A DNA stretch of 64,000 nt, taken from assembly GCA_964505325.1 (NCBI GenBank), contig CAZDHT010000001.1, forward strand, positions 1-64,000, read 5' to 3'. The DNA comes from CAZDHT01 sp964505325 (lineage in GTDB: Bacteria; Planctomycetota; PUPC01). Below the pieces are notes generated by a model. The model saw only the letters and a list, made by a program, of their open reading frames with translations, was not told where the DNA came from and did no database searches. Every line of letters starts with the position of its first letter. Position 1 is the stretch's first letter. Of this stretch, positions 6,494-16,700 are shown in pieces. A program made the position numbers and the translations under genes.

Positions 6494-7723
6494 ATGGCGA
6501 AGGAGTACGACGGCTATCCGTTCCAGATCGGCGCGCGGTGCAACATCGCGCAATACCGGATGCTGAAGCGCTGCTCGGAGAAGCAGGACGCTACGGAATG
6601 GAGCGATTGGCGGGCGCACCGACCCGATGAGCCGGTCTGGCTTTTAGGCGCGCATCTTGGGGCAGCCAATCTCAAGGGGGTGCAGCTCTGGAAGGCCCAT
6701 CTGGAAGGGGCGGACCTCCGCCAAGCCCGGCTGGAAGGGGCGAACTTTCACGAGGCCCGGCTGGAAGGGGCGAATCTCCAGAGGGCCCGGCTGGAAGGAG
6801 CGAGGCTCGGGGCGGCCCGTCTGGAAGAGGCAAATCTGCAGAGGGCTCGTCTGGAAGGGGCGAGGCTCAATGAGTCGCACCTGGAAAGGGCGAACCTCGA
6901 AGGGGCCCACCTGGAACGGGCGGACCTCTGGGGGGCCCATCTGGAGGGGGCGGAGCTCCGGCATGTCCGGCTGGAGGGGGCGAGGCTTTGGCAGGCCCAT
7001 CTGGAAGGGGCGAAGCTCCGGCAGGCGCATCTGGAAGGGGCCACGTTCGAGGAAGCGCACCTGGGAGGGGCGAACCTCGGGGGGGCGCATCTGGAAGGGG
7101 CAAATTTCGCCCAGGCCGAAGTGAACGGGAAGACGCTGATAGCCGGCTGCACCGTTAGCCGGCATACCTACTTCGGTACCGTCGGCTTGGACGCGGCGCG
7201 GGTCGAGCCGGGCCTGAAGCAGCTCCTCGAGTACAATGTCCGCTGGCGGCGGTGGCAAGAATGGTTCAACAAAGGGCCGCGGCCGCTGCGCGCGCTCAAG
7301 CGGACGGTCGTCGCGCCGTTCTGGTGGATGTCGGACTACGGGCGCTCCACGTTGCGGATCATCGCGACGTTCGCTGTGCTGGCATTGGCGTTCGCCATCA
7401 TCTACTACGCCTGGGCACTGGTGTGGCCGCCCGGCATTGTGACCAGTCTTCTCGAGGGTCCGGGCGGCCCGATACCGCGATGGTTGGTGCCCATCCGCGC
7501 TCTGTACTTCTCTGTCGTGACCATGACGACGCTGGGCTTCGGCGACATGCACGCGGACTCACTGAGCTTCTGGGGGCATGTCCTGCTGATGCTGCAGGTC
7601 CTCTCGGGTTATGTGCTGCTCGGCGCCTTGGTAACGCGCTTCGCCGTGCTGTTCACCGCCGGCGGCCCATCGGCCCGCCTAAGGGAAGAGGAGGGCGGAG
7701 CAGAAGAGGGAGCAACATCTTAG
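6494..7723 (+). CDS. Pentapeptide-repeat protein fused to a two-TM potassium-channel pore
   Basis: 409 residues. From about residue 50 to 215 there are more than 30 pentapeptide repeats of the form A-(H/R/D/N)-L-(E/W/R)-G, many reading HLEGA or RLEGA, which should form a right-handed quadrilateral beta-helix. The DNA repeats almost exactly in 15- and 30-base steps. After a basic linker come TM1 (about 286-310), a pore helix with the selectivity filter TTLGFGD (about 345-351) and TM2. T-x-G-F-G-D is a K+-filter variant. The helix probably sits in the cytoplasm and gates or tethers the channel; that is inference. The gene is monocistronic. Confidence 0.85.
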   Translation: MAKEYDGYPFQIGARCNIAQYRMLKRCSEKQDATEWSDWRAHRPDEPVWLLGAHLGAANLKGVQLWKAHLEGADLRQARLEGANFHEARLEGANLQRARLEGARLGAARLEEANLQRARLEGARLNESHLERANLEGAHLERADLWGAHLEGAELRHVRLEGARLWQAHLEGAKLRQAHLEGATFEEAHLGGANLGGAHLEGANFAQAEVNGKTLIAGCTVSRHTYFGTVGLDAARVEPGLKQLLEYNVRWRRWQEWFNKGPRPLRALKRTVVAPFWWMSDYGRSTLRIIATFAVLALAFAIIYYAWALVWPPGIVTSLLEGPGGPIPRWLVPIRALYFSVVTMTTLGFGDMHADSLSFWGHVLLMLQVLSGYVLLGALVTRFAVLFTAGGPSARLREEEGGAEEGATS

Positions 7724-7757
7724 GGAGAAGCGGCCACAGGCACGTCTCCGCTGTCTG

Positions 7758-7780
7758 CTTCACTTGGCTGAAATGTTCCG
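7758..7780 (+). repeat. Dispersed repeat family B copy
   Basis: CTTCACTTGGCTGAAATGTT, the most diverged of the five copies by one base in the core. It lies between the channel gene and the next gene. Confidence 0.6.
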
Positions 7781-7864
7781 TAGTATCGAGCCCGCCGCCC
7801 TCGCGCTTTCCTGACCGCACTCACGGGCTTATAATAGAGGTCCCAGGAGTTGGAGGAGAACAAG

Positions 7865-8632
7865 GTGGCCGAGCAGGGGAACGCGGCTCTGGACCTGTCG
7901 CAATTGAGGCTGTTCGTGGCGGACCGCATCGGGCCGTTCTTCGAACGCCTGCTGGACGAACGCCGAGACCTGCTGGCGCTGCACGTCATCGGCAGCGCGG
8001 TCACCGACGACTTCGAGCCGGAGCGGTCGGACATCAATTCGATGATCGTGCTCGAAGAGATGGACCTCGACTTCCTCGACCTGCTGGGCCCGCTGTGCCG
8101 CGAGTTCCGCGACAGCCGCATCCACCCGCCCATGCTGATGACGCCGAAGTACATCGAGCGCCGGCGGGACGACTCGCCCGTCGAGCTGCTCGATCTCAAG
8201 CTGGTCAACGTGCTGGTCTACGGCGTGGACCTCTTCTCAGAGATTGAAATCGACCGGTCGCGCGTCCGGGTCCAGTGTCAACACGAGCTCCGCAACCGGC
8301 TCATCATGCTGAGCTGGGGCTACGTCGGGGCGGCGGGGGGCAAGGGGGAGTTGACCGAGTTGCTGCACGATTCGGTGTTCGGCCTGGCGCGGCTGATGCG
8401 AGGGATACTGTACGCGCGCGGCGAGGACCCGCCCATCACCGCCGGGCCGCTGTTCGACGCGCTCTCCGCCCTGGTCGGCGGCGTCGTGCTCTCGTTCAAG
8501 GAAGTCTACTGGATGAAGCTGCACGAGACGAAGATGCCCGTCTCGCGCGTGCGCGCGATCTTGAAAGACTACTACCGCGCCATCGAAACCCTCATTGACA
8601 TTGTGGATCAGATTGAAATCCCTGGCTCGTGA
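7865..8632 (+). CDS. Possible nucleotidyltransferase-fold protein
   Basis: 255 residues from GTG at 7865. GGAGGAG at 7852-7858 gives a good ribosome site for this start; a TTG at 7850 is possible but poorly placed. A TATAAT at 7830-7835 may be a -10 box. Around residue 45, HVIGSAVTDDF and then ERSDINSMIVLEEMDLD resemble the G-S-x-x-x-x-D-x-x-S-D-x-x nucleotidyltransferase signature, but the second catalytic acid is unclear, so activity is doubtful. The C-terminal half is helical, as in the helical domains that follow such folds. The end overlaps the start of the large exported protein, so the two are probably translated together. Confidence 0.55.
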   Translation: MAEQGNAALDLSQLRLFVADRIGPFFERLLDERRDLLALHVIGSAVTDDFEPERSDINSMIVLEEMDLDFLDLLGPLCREFRDSRIHPPMLMTPKYIERRRDDSPVELLDLKLVNVLVYGVDLFSEIEIDRSRVRVQCQHELRNRLIMLSWGYVGAAGGKGELTELLHDSVFGLARLMRGILYARGEDPPITAGPLFDALSALVGGVVLSFKEVYWMKLHETKMPVSRVRAILKDYYRAIETLIDIVDQIEIPGS

Positions 8633-11600
8633 TCGTGCGTCCGTATTCCTCGGCCTGCTTGCCGCGGCCTGGCTGCATGCCGCTCCCGGACCCGCCTGGG
8701 CCGCGGGGGTGTCGGCGGCAAAGCCGAAGGTGAAGTCGGTCAGCATCGTCCTGTCGCGTCAGGCGGACGCGCCCGTGGTGAGCGGGCTGATGAGGACGAA
8801 GGCCGGCGCATCGTATGATCCCGAGGCCGTCGCGGGCGACCTGTACCGGATGGCGGTGCTGGGCTACGCGGTGGCGCGGTTTGAAGCGCGATTCGACGCA
8901 GACGGTGCGGCCATATCGCTGACCGCGTCCCACACCGAGAAACCCACCGCCCCCCGGCTCGAGTCGGTGGAGCTGACCGGCGGGGTGGCCGCCATCGACG
9001 AGGCGTGCCGGTCCCTCCGCAGCCAGCGACCCTCGACATTGTCCCAAAGGCGCCGGCTGGATTACCTCGGCATGCTCCGGGATGCCCAGCTCATCGAACG
9101 CGAGTATCGCGCCCGCGGCCGGCTGAACGCGCGGGTGACCGGCATCATCGCCCAAGTCAGCGGCGGCGGCAAGTCGGCACGCCTGCGCTTCGCGATCAAG
9201 CCGGGGAAACAGTTCATGCTCGGCAAGGTCGCCGTCAAGGGCAACCAGAAGATCGAGGCGGAGGAGCTGATCCAAGCCTTGAAAATCGAGGGCCGGCCGC
9301 CGTGGACGGACGCGCTGCGGTTCCAGCTCGTTCATCGCGCCTTCCAGTTCTGTCGCGAACGCGGGTATCTCGACGCGCGGGTCGATAGCGAGCGGGAGAA
9401 ACAGCCGGCGGGGACGGTCGACCTGCGGATCGATCTGACCGAGGGCGATCGCGGCATCCTCAACCAGGTCGTCATCCAGGGCGCGGAAACGCTCAAGCCC
9501 AAGGTCGCCAAGCTGATTACGTTCCGGAAAGGCGAGCCGATCGCCCCCTCGGCGGTCGAAAAGCTCAAGCAGGCGATCGAGGACCTCGGCCACTTCAGCA
9601 GCGTCGAGATGCTGTTCGTGCCGCTCCGCGACCAACCCGCCGGTCATCGCGACTTGGTGATCCGGCTGAGCCCGGTCGACCTGGGGCGTGACATCGGCGC
9701 CGCCGAGAAGCTCTACTACGAAATGGCGCAGAACATCGTCCGCCTCTACAACCGGGGCGAAGCGGGGCTCCGCTCGATCAGGATCAGTGGCTTCACCGCG
9801 TTCGACGGCGGGACCCTCCGTATCGACGCCGCCATCGTCCGGCCCGATTACGCGCGGGTGAGGGTGATCCTGTCTCCTGGCGCTGCGGCGGAGGAACCAC
9901 GCCCGAAGGAGATTTCGTTCTTCCGGGACGGTACCGAGGCGGCCGTGTACCTCTCGCCGCTGGGGACGACGGTCAACGTGCCCGCCTCGCTGGCAGTCAA
10001 GTTCGCCCTGGAGCCGCCGGAGGAATCGGAGAGCCTGTTCACCGAGGTCCAACTGGCTCCGGGGGTCGTCAAGGATCCTCGGAACTCGGACGTTGTGTTG
10101 CTCGGCGAGCGCTGCCCGCCGGCGGCCGTGTACTTCACGAGGCAGGCGAAAGCCTTCGCCCGGAAGCCGCCCAAGCTCACTGCCACTGGCCTGGTGCTGC
10201 CGGATGCCTCTGGCGACGGCGGGACAACGAAGATTCTCCTGGATGCCAACAAACTCCCACGACAAGTGATGCGGCTGGACAAAAAAGGGACCGTCACCGC
10301 GCGGTTCGACATCGAGATCAATCCCAGGATCGACCGGAAGCGTGAGCCGAAGTGGGCCAAGATGCCCGGCCACAAGGAGGCCGCGGCCGGCCTAGCCCTG
10401 ATGGCCCCGGCGCTGCGGGCGCTCGGCCTGTCGGATGCCGCGGCGGAACTGGCCGACCGGGCGGTCGCCGAGCACCCCAAGAACCCAGGCTGCGTGGCCG
10501 CGCGGGGACTGGTGCGGACGGCGAGCGGCCCGCCGAGCCCGGGACTGGCTGACCTGCGCGCCGCCGCGGCGACGTCGAGGCATCCGGGGTACGCGCTCCT
10601 GCTGGCGGAGACCCTGATCCGCGGCCGCCGGTTCGCCGACGCGCGCGCGGTGTGCCGGAAGCTGTTGGCCGCGGGACCTCCGCAGCCCAGGCGGCTCGAA
10701 GCCGCCGATGTCATCCTCGCCGCCAGCATGAGCCTGCGGTCAGCGGTCGACCGGCTGATGTCCGAGCCGGACGATTACGAGCGACGGGCGAGGGTGGACT
10801 GTGCGCTTGCGCACATCGGCCTCCGGGAATATCGCAAGGCGGCGGAGCTTGCGCGCCAGATACTCCGGGACAGAGCCGACGATGCGCAGGCGACCGAACT
10901 TCTCGCCAGGTGCGAGCTCAGCCTCGGCAATCCGAAGGCCGCGCTCGGCGCGCTGGCGAAGCTCAAACCCAACCTGGCGAAGGCCGAGCCCGACATCTAT
11001 GCCGCACTGGCACATCACATGCTCGGCGAAGACACGAAGGCGGCTCGGGCCCTGGCGAGGGGAATGAAGAAGTCCTGGACCGCGCGCAACCTGCTGCTTC
11101 TCCAGGGCCAGGCCGCAGAGATCCATCCGCGATTCGACGAGGTCGCCGCGAAGGCCGCCCTCGCCAGGATCTTCAGCCGCGCGGCGGGCGGCGAGCTGAC
11201 CCCCGACCGGAAGAAGAAGCTGGCCGCCGTCGTGAATGACTCCTATGTGCTGAGGGCCGACGTGGACAAGCTGGCGAAGCAGTTCGCCGGCGCCGGGACT
11301 CCGAACGGCGACAGCCACGCCAAGCTCTGGGCTGCGGCGCGACGGAAGCTCATTGAGGACACGCTCATTTTTCACTGGGCGATGTGGAGCCGGGTGGTCG
11401 TGCTTCCGGCAGACGTCCAGCGGGCCATCGACGCCGAGATGAAGCGGCTCGGCGCCGGCGACATGGAGGACTACACGAAGCTGCTCGAGAAACGCGGGAC
11501 CAGCGTTGCAGAGCGGCGGGCAGACATATTCAAGAAGCTGCTCAAGCGCCAGGCCTTCTCGGCGGTCCTGTCGGACAAGGTGATGGCGCGGCCGTCAGAG

Positions 11601-12086
11601 GTCCTGGCCTACTATCAGGGGAACCCAAAGCAGTTCACGGCCCCGCCCTCCGCGCGGTTCCGAATGATCACGCTCCACTTCGTTCGCTTCCGCGAAAAGC
11701 ACGAGGCGGTGAAGCTCGCCGGGGCGCTGCTCCGCCGCTTAAAGGCGAAGCCGGAGACGTTCGAGCAGCTCGCCCGGCAATACTCGCACGACGCCAACGC
11801 CGCCCGGGGCGGGCTGTGGGAGAACGTGACGAAGGGCTCGATGTTCGGGCCTCTTGACAAGGCCATCTTCGGCATGAAGCCCGGGCAGACCAGTGACGTG
11901 ATCCAGACCGACAGGGGCTGCCACATCATCCGCGCCGAGAAAATGTTGCCTGAACGGATGATTCCGCTGGAGGAGGCGGCGCCGCGCATCGTCCGCGCCA
12001 TGCAGGAGATCGGGGCGCGGGCCGAAATCGCCATCTGGATCCAGCGGCTCCGAGCCGAGTCGCACGTCGAGCTCTTCGACCAGTAG
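8595..12086 (+). CDS. Exported multidomain protein: POTRA repeats, TPR-like region, SurA-like parvulin domain
   Basis: 1163 residues if the TTG at 8595 is used; TTG at 8613 is an alternative. A signal peptide (LGLLAAAWLHAAPGPAWAA) opens it. Residues of about 45-365 hold POTRA-like modules; the clearest are FMLGKVAVKGNQKIEAEELI with RERGYLDARVDSE, and LNQVVIQGAETLKPKVAKLI with KQAIEDLGHFSSVEM. A beta-rich section (about 366-600) and a TPR-like helical region (about 610-850; RAVAEHPKNPGCVAARGLV, AALAHHMLGEDTKAARAL) follow. The C-terminal 300 residues resemble SurA/PpiC: NDSYVLRADVDKL, then ARFRMITLHFV, ETFEQLARQYSHD, GGLWENV and FGMKPGQTSDVIQTDRGCHI. No outer-membrane beta-barrel is seen. A role in outer-membrane protein chaperoning is inferred. 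Confidence 0.7.
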   Translation: MTLWIRLKSLARDRASVFLGLLAAAWLHAAPGPAWAAGVSAAKPKVKSVSIVLSRQADAPVVSGLMRTKAGASYDPEAVAGDLYRMAVLGYAVARFEARFDADGAAISLTASHTEKPTAPRLESVELTGGVAAIDEACRSLRSQRPSTLSQRRRLDYLGMLRDAQLIEREYRARGRLNARVTGIIAQVSGGGKSARLRFAIKPGKQFMLGKVAVKGNQKIEAEELIQALKIEGRPPWTDALRFQLVHRAFQFCRERGYLDARVDSEREKQPAGTVDLRIDLTEGDRGILNQVVIQGAETLKPKVAKLITFRKGEPIAPSAVEKLKQAIEDLGHFSSVEMLFVPLRDQPAGHRDLVIRLSPVDLGRDIGAAEKLYYEMAQNIVRLYNRGEAGLRSIRISGFTAFDGGTLRIDAAIVRPDYARVRVILSPGAAAEEPRPKEISFFRDGTEAAVYLSPLGTTVNVPASLAVKFALEPPEESESLFTEVQLAPGVVKDPRNSDVVLLGERCPPAAVYFTRQAKAFARKPPKLTATGLVLPDASGDGGTTKILLDANKLPRQVMRLDKKGTVTARFDIEINPRIDRKREPKWAKMPGHKEAAAGLALMAPALRALGLSDAAAELADRAVAEHPKNPGCVAARGLVRTASGPPSPGLADLRAAAATSRHPGYALLLAETLIRGRRFADARAVCRKLLAAGPPQPRRLEAADVILAASMSLRSAVDRLMSEPDDYERRARVDCALAHIGLREYRKAAELARQILRDRADDAQATELLARCELSLGNPKAALGALAKLKPNLAKAEPDIYAALAHHMLGEDTKAARALARGMKKSWTARNLLLLQGQAAEIHPRFDEVAAKAALARIFSRAAGGELTPDRKKKLAAVVNDSYVLRADVDKLAKQFAGAGTPNGDSHAKLWAAARRKLIEDTLIFHWAMWSRVVVLPADVQRAIDAEMKRLGAGDMEDYTKLLEKRGTSVAERRADIFKKLLKRQAFSAVLSDKVMARPSEVLAYYQGNPKQFTAPPSARFRMITLHFVRFREKHEAVKLAGALLRRLKAKPETFEQLARQYSHDANAARGGLWENVTKGSMFGPLDKAIFGMKPGQTSDVIQTDRGCHIIRAEKMLPERMIPLEEAAPRIVRAMQEIGARAEIAIWIQRLRAESHVELFDQ

Positions 12087-12113
12087 GCGCCCCGCGTCAA
12101 TTCGCCCGCCGGC

Positions 12114-12971
12114 TCAGAACATCCAGTGCCACACGCCGCCCTTCCTGACGAACGACATCCGGCTGGGGCCCGTGCTGACGCCTTGCCCGGCGCTCTTGGG
12201 ACGGCCGACGTGAATGATCGCGTCCGGTCCCGCAGAGATCTGGACCAGCTTGCTCCCCGCCGCAAACCGGATGTCCTCCGCCGCCGCCACCTCGACGGTA
12301 TAGTCCGGGTGGGCGAAGATTTTCTGGAAGAACTCCTCGGCGCGCGCCTCGGCGTCGGGCGGCCCCGGCCCCAGCCCTGTGCCCTGTCCGCCGGGCCACA
12401 TGCCAAGCGGCATCGACCGGACCGCTTTCCAGTCTTTACGTCTGTACGCGGCGGCAACTTGGGACACAACGGCAAGTATCTCCTGTTTGTCGGCGTCGGT
12501 CAGTGGTCCGATGTCGTCGCCATCTTGCCACGTCCACCGCGCCGGCACGGAAGCCTTGAACTCGAACGTTCCCTCGAGCCGGGCCTTGTTCGACGAGCCA
12601 TCGTCGTAGATCCCGCCGATGGTCTTGGGCTGCGCCGGCCCGGATGCCCCGGCCGGCATCGAAACGAAGCGGATGTCACACTTGCGGGAAGTCTCGGGGA
12701 GGCCGTACTTCATCCGTTCCGCTTCGATCCGGACCATGTTCTTCCCGTCCACCACGAAGTGCGTCACGTCCGCAATGGCCGACCACCCCTCCACCGTGTA
12801 CGCCGGCTGGTGGTTGATCGTCAGTTTCACCCGCCAGTGCTGGCCTGCGACGTTGAACTGATAACGGGTCTTGACGTCCGGCGGCGCGGCCCGCTGCTTC
12901 TTCCCGCAGCCGGCGGCGCAGACAGCCGACAGAATCAGGGCCAGGCACAGAAGCTGCGCGATCCTGCTCAT
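12114..12971 (-). CDS. Putative lipoprotein of unknown function
   Basis: 285 residues. The N-terminal signal sequence ends in the lipobox AAGC at residues 19-22 (LILSAVCAAGCGKK), so the mature protein should be lipid-anchored. I do not recognise the family. The middle contains a beta-rich region (VKLTINHQPAYTVEGWSAIA) and the C-terminal part, after ILAVVSQVAAAYRRKDW, looks like an NTF2/SnoaL-type ligand-binding fold, ending in GGVWHWMF. That fold is a guess from the pattern. It is the last gene of the leftward addB-addA-queE run, 16 bases after queE. Confidence 0.5.
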   Translation of the reverse strand: MSRIAQLLCLALILSAVCAAGCGKKQRAAPPDVKTRYQFNVAGQHWRVKLTINHQPAYTVEGWSAIADVTHFVVDGKNMVRIEAERMKYGLPETSRKCDIRFVSMPAGASGPAQPKTIGGIYDDGSSNKARLEGTFEFKASVPARWTWQDGDDIGPLTDADKQEILAVVSQVAAAYRRKDWKAVRSMPLGMWPGGQGTGLGPGPPDAEARAEEFFQKIFAHPDYTVEVAAAEDIRFAAGSKLVQISAGPDAIIHVGRPKSAGQGVSTGPSRMSFVRKGGVWHWMF

Positions 12972-12987
12972 CCGCGTCTCTCCTTTC

Positions 12988-13731
12988 CTACATCTGCCCG
13001 GTCAGCTTGTGGGTTTGCGGAATAATGCGCACGTCGTCGAGGACCTGGAGCGCGCTCATTTGAAGGGCGAGGACTTCCGCAGGCCCCGGCGGATTGACTC
13101 CGCCGGCCGGCGTGACCGGCTGGATCACGAAGGGGATTTGCTCGCCCACCGACGCCGCGACCAGCGCGGCATCCACCACGGCGTCGGTATCAGTTCTGTC
13201 GCTGACGACCGCCTTCACGAACACCTCCCGCCGGGCGGCGATGGCCAGGAACTCGCGCGACACGCCCGGGTCTGAGGCGTGCCCGGCCGACGATGCCAGC
13301 TTGATGTCCATCGCGACCACGTGGATCAGATCGATCACCTTTTCGAGCTCGTGGGGCAGCGTCCCGTTGGTTTCGAGATAGAACCTCCGGGCGCCGCAGA
13401 GCGGGATCAGTTCGGCGATGAAGTCCGCGGCCAGCAGCGGCTCGCCGCCGGTCAGGCTGACAGAGTGGTGCCGGTTGCCGGCGTCCAGCCGGGCGATCCC
13501 GTCGGCGACGGTGCTTGGATTGAACGGGTTCTCCCGCCGCCTGAACTGGCGGCCGCCCGGCGCCATTTCGATCCGCGCAAACGGGACGGGCTGGTGCGCC
13601 TCGGGTGTATCGCAGTACAGACACACCAGGTTGCAGCCCGAGAAACGCACGAACAGTTGCCGGCAGCCGGCGTAAATCCCCTCGCCTTGAACTCCACTGA
13701 AAACCTCGAAGATGTTCGCCGAGGCCGTCAC
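12988..13731 (-). CDS. queE: 7-carboxy-7-deazaguanine synthase (QueE)
   Basis: 247 residues. It is a radical-SAM enzyme converting carboxytetrahydropterin to carboxydeazaguanine in the pathway to queuosine and related deazaguanine modifications. The motifs are clear: GVQGEG (residues 13-18), CNLVCLYC (residues 33-40, the CxxxCxxC that holds the 4Fe-4S cluster), SLTGGEPLL and the LETNGTLP strand. The start is GTG at 13731, whose codon overlaps the TGA of the upstream addA-like gene, so the two are translationally coupled. No other queuosine genes lie nearby. The mix with a DNA-repair nuclease is unusual but may be accidental. Confidence 0.9.
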   Translation of the reverse strand: MTASANIFEVFSGVQGEGIYAGCRQLFVRFSGCNLVCLYCDTPEAHQPVPFARIEMAPGGRQFRRRENPFNPSTVADGIARLDAGNRHHSVSLTGGEPLLAADFIAELIPLCGARRFYLETNGTLPHELEKVIDLIHVVAMDIKLASSAGHASDPGVSREFLAIAARREVFVKAVVSDRTDTDAVVDAALVAASVGEQIPFVIQPVTPAGGVNPPGPAEVLALQMSALQVLDDVRIIPQTHKLTGQM

Positions 13732-16700
13732 AGTTGCTTCCTCACCGAATCCAGCAGCGGCCCGCCAATTTCCACCGGGATCTCGCGCCCGGCGCGCAGG
13801 AACAGCAGCGCGGCCGCCTTGGGCGCCTTGCCGAACACCTCCCGCGCCGCCAGCGCGTACGCTCCGACCTGCAGCCGGTAGCTCTGCGCGTGTTCCGCCA
13901 AGTGCTGTTCGGACACGTCGTCCGTCTTGTAATCAACAATGGTCAGGCCCGTGCCGTCGTCAAAGGCCAGGTCGATCAGCCCTTCGAGGATCGTGCCGTC
14001 CACATTCACGGCGAAGGGAACTTCCCTGTACACGGTACCCGCCTCCGCCGCCCGCTTCACGAGTTCCATCCCCAGAGCGGCTCTGGCCAGCTTCTCGACC
14101 ATCGGCGCGTGGCTCGGGATGCCATTTCGCGTTGCTTCCTGTTCGGCAAGTTCCGAAAGCCCCGCCCCTGTCGCCAGGTCGGCCTGTTCGAGCACGGCGT
14201 GCACGGCCTTGCCGATCGATCTGCCAAGCTCGCCTTCCCCTGTGGGACGGCCGAAATCCTCTCTCTCGTCTTCGCCCAGCCTGGACGCCGTTTTCAGCCG
14301 CTTCTCCTCTGCGGCCCGTCGGATAAGCTGTTCGTGCGTCCGGCGCCACTTCTCGCGGCGTTCGCACAGCGTGGCACATTCCTTGGGCGGCTTGCGCTTC
14401 AGGTTGACCCGAAATGCCCGCCGGCCGTGCGGCTTCATGACGTCGGGATCTGCCGCCACCTCGGCCTCGACTTTCTTCGCCGCGGCGCCCGCCTCTTCGG
14501 CGAGGTCGGTCAGGTACTTCAGATACCCGCCCGGCTTGTCTGAGGCGGGGAAGTGCGGAATGATCAGCCGGTCGCGCGCCCGGGTGGCCGCGACGTAGAA
14601 GAGGCGCTGGGCTTCCGCCTCCTCCACGCGCTGCTCCCGCCCCTTGGCGTCCCGGAAGCCGAGAGTCATGATTCCCCGCGATTCCGCGCCGATCCGCACC
14701 TCGAAGCTGTCGCCGATCCGGTTCGGCACAAAACGGATGCGCGACTTGCGCCCGGCCGACATGTCGGCCAGCACCACGATGGGGAACTCGAGCCCTTTTG
14801 CCTTATGGATGGTGATCAGCTTGACGAGGTCTTCGTCTTCCTCGGCCAGAGGCGACTCGGCCTCTTCGGCGACGGTCGTCATCTCCTGCAGCCAACGGAC
14901 GAACCCGCCGAACGTGGCGCCCGGCGTTTGCTCGTAGGCACGTGCGGCGTCGATCACCTTGGCCAGGTTGGCGGCGCGCTGGGCGCCCCCAGGCTTCAAA
15001 TAGAACAGCTCAAGGGCTTTCGTGTCGGAGAGCACCTGCTGCACGAGGTCGGACGTACTCCTGAGATTCCGGTCCCGATGCCACGCCGCCAGCAGGCGGA
15101 AGACACCGAGGATGTACGCATCGCCCTCTTCCGCTGCGCGGCTCAGATAGTCGAACCGGGCCTCTGCCGCGGCCGCCAACTCGTCGTCCGAGACGCCGAG
15201 CAGCGACGTCCGCAGCGCGGCGACCACGGCGACGGGGTCATACGGCCGTTCGATCGCGGCCAGCACGACGCGCAGCTCGGTCACTTCCTGCCTTGCGAAG
15301 AACTCCTTTCCGCTGACCGCGCGGAACGGTATCCCGGCCGAACTGAATGCGCTCTCGTAGAGGCCGAACGCTGTACGGGCGCGGAAAAGCACGGCGACGT
15401 CCCCGTACGTCACCGGCCGCATCGTGCCCGTTTCCTTGTCCAGCACGGTATCGCCGCGCCCGATCATCGCTTTGACCTCGTGGGCGACGGTGGCCGCTTC
15501 GGCAACCCGCGCCTCGTCGATCTTGTCAAACGCCATCCCGTCGGGCGGCTTCAGAACCGTCGCCGCCGGCCCGGCATCAGTCCGCCACGCCTCGAGCGGG
15601 ACGTACTCCGGCTGATAGGCCCCGTCATCCGGGCGCTGAATAAGCTCATCGAACACCGCATTGACCCAGTCCACACAGGCCGGGGAGCTGCGGAAGTTCT
15701 GGCGGACGTGGACGAGCTTGCCGGACCGCGCCACGACCTGCTTGGCCTCTTCGTAGGTCTCGATGTCGGCGCGGCGAAAGCGGTATATCGATTGCTTCGG
15801 GTCGCCCACGAAGAGCAGCTTGCCGGGGACGATTTCGACGTCCCGCCAGTTCGATGCCTTGGCTCCGTTCTCGGCCAGGAAAAAGACTATCTCGGTCTGC
15901 AGCGGATCGGTGTCCTGGCATTCGTCGATCAGGATCATCTTGAAGCGCTCCTGGAAGTACCGCCGCACCGCCTTGTCGCTGCGCAGCAGATCACGGGCCT
16001 TGAGGAGCAGATCGTCGAAATCCAGCACGGCGCGCTCGCGTTTTGCCGCTTCGTACCGGGCGACCATCTCGCGCAGGACGCCGGCCAATCGGCAGGCCAC
16101 CACGTGTGCGGCGCTGTCGCGGAGAGGGTCGGCCAGGTCCTGCAGCTCATTGAGTCCGGCGATGCAGAAGTCGCGCGCCGGGCCCTTGCAGGCGTTCCGG
16201 GGCTTCTTGATGCGGAGGTCGAGGCCCGGCAGGCGGGCCATGTTCTCGTCCGGGCCGGCTTCCCGCATCTGGTCGGCGGCGTTCACGGCGGACAGGATTC
16301 TTGACGCGCAGGAGCAGCCCAGCGAGGTGCAGTGCTCCTGCATGTGCCGGTACAGCGCCCGGGCCTTCGGCACGAACGCATCCACCAGCTCGGCGAGCGG
16401 CGCGGCGAGGTCCAGCTCGTCGCCACCGGGTTGCAGGTCACGATTCGCCAGGAGCAGCCGGGCGCACTCTTTGAGGTCATCGGTGCTGAGCCCGGCGACG
16501 AACGCCGAGCGAAGGGGGCCGTGTTCGTCGTGGAGCTGCCGGGCGAGCCAGGCGCTCCAGACTTCGTCGAACAGCAGGGAGGATTGCAGGCTCTCGCTGA
16601 TCGCGAAGCCCGGGTCGACCTTCGCCTCGACCGGCCGTTCGAGCAGGAGTTCGGCGGCGAACGAGTGGATCGTCGAGGCGTGGGCGGCGTCCAGCGCGGC

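Noticed and set aside
6650..7130. CRISPR-like or tandem DNA repeat
   Set aside because: The 15- and 30-base periodicity is the coding of pentapeptide repeats in one frame; there are no spacers.
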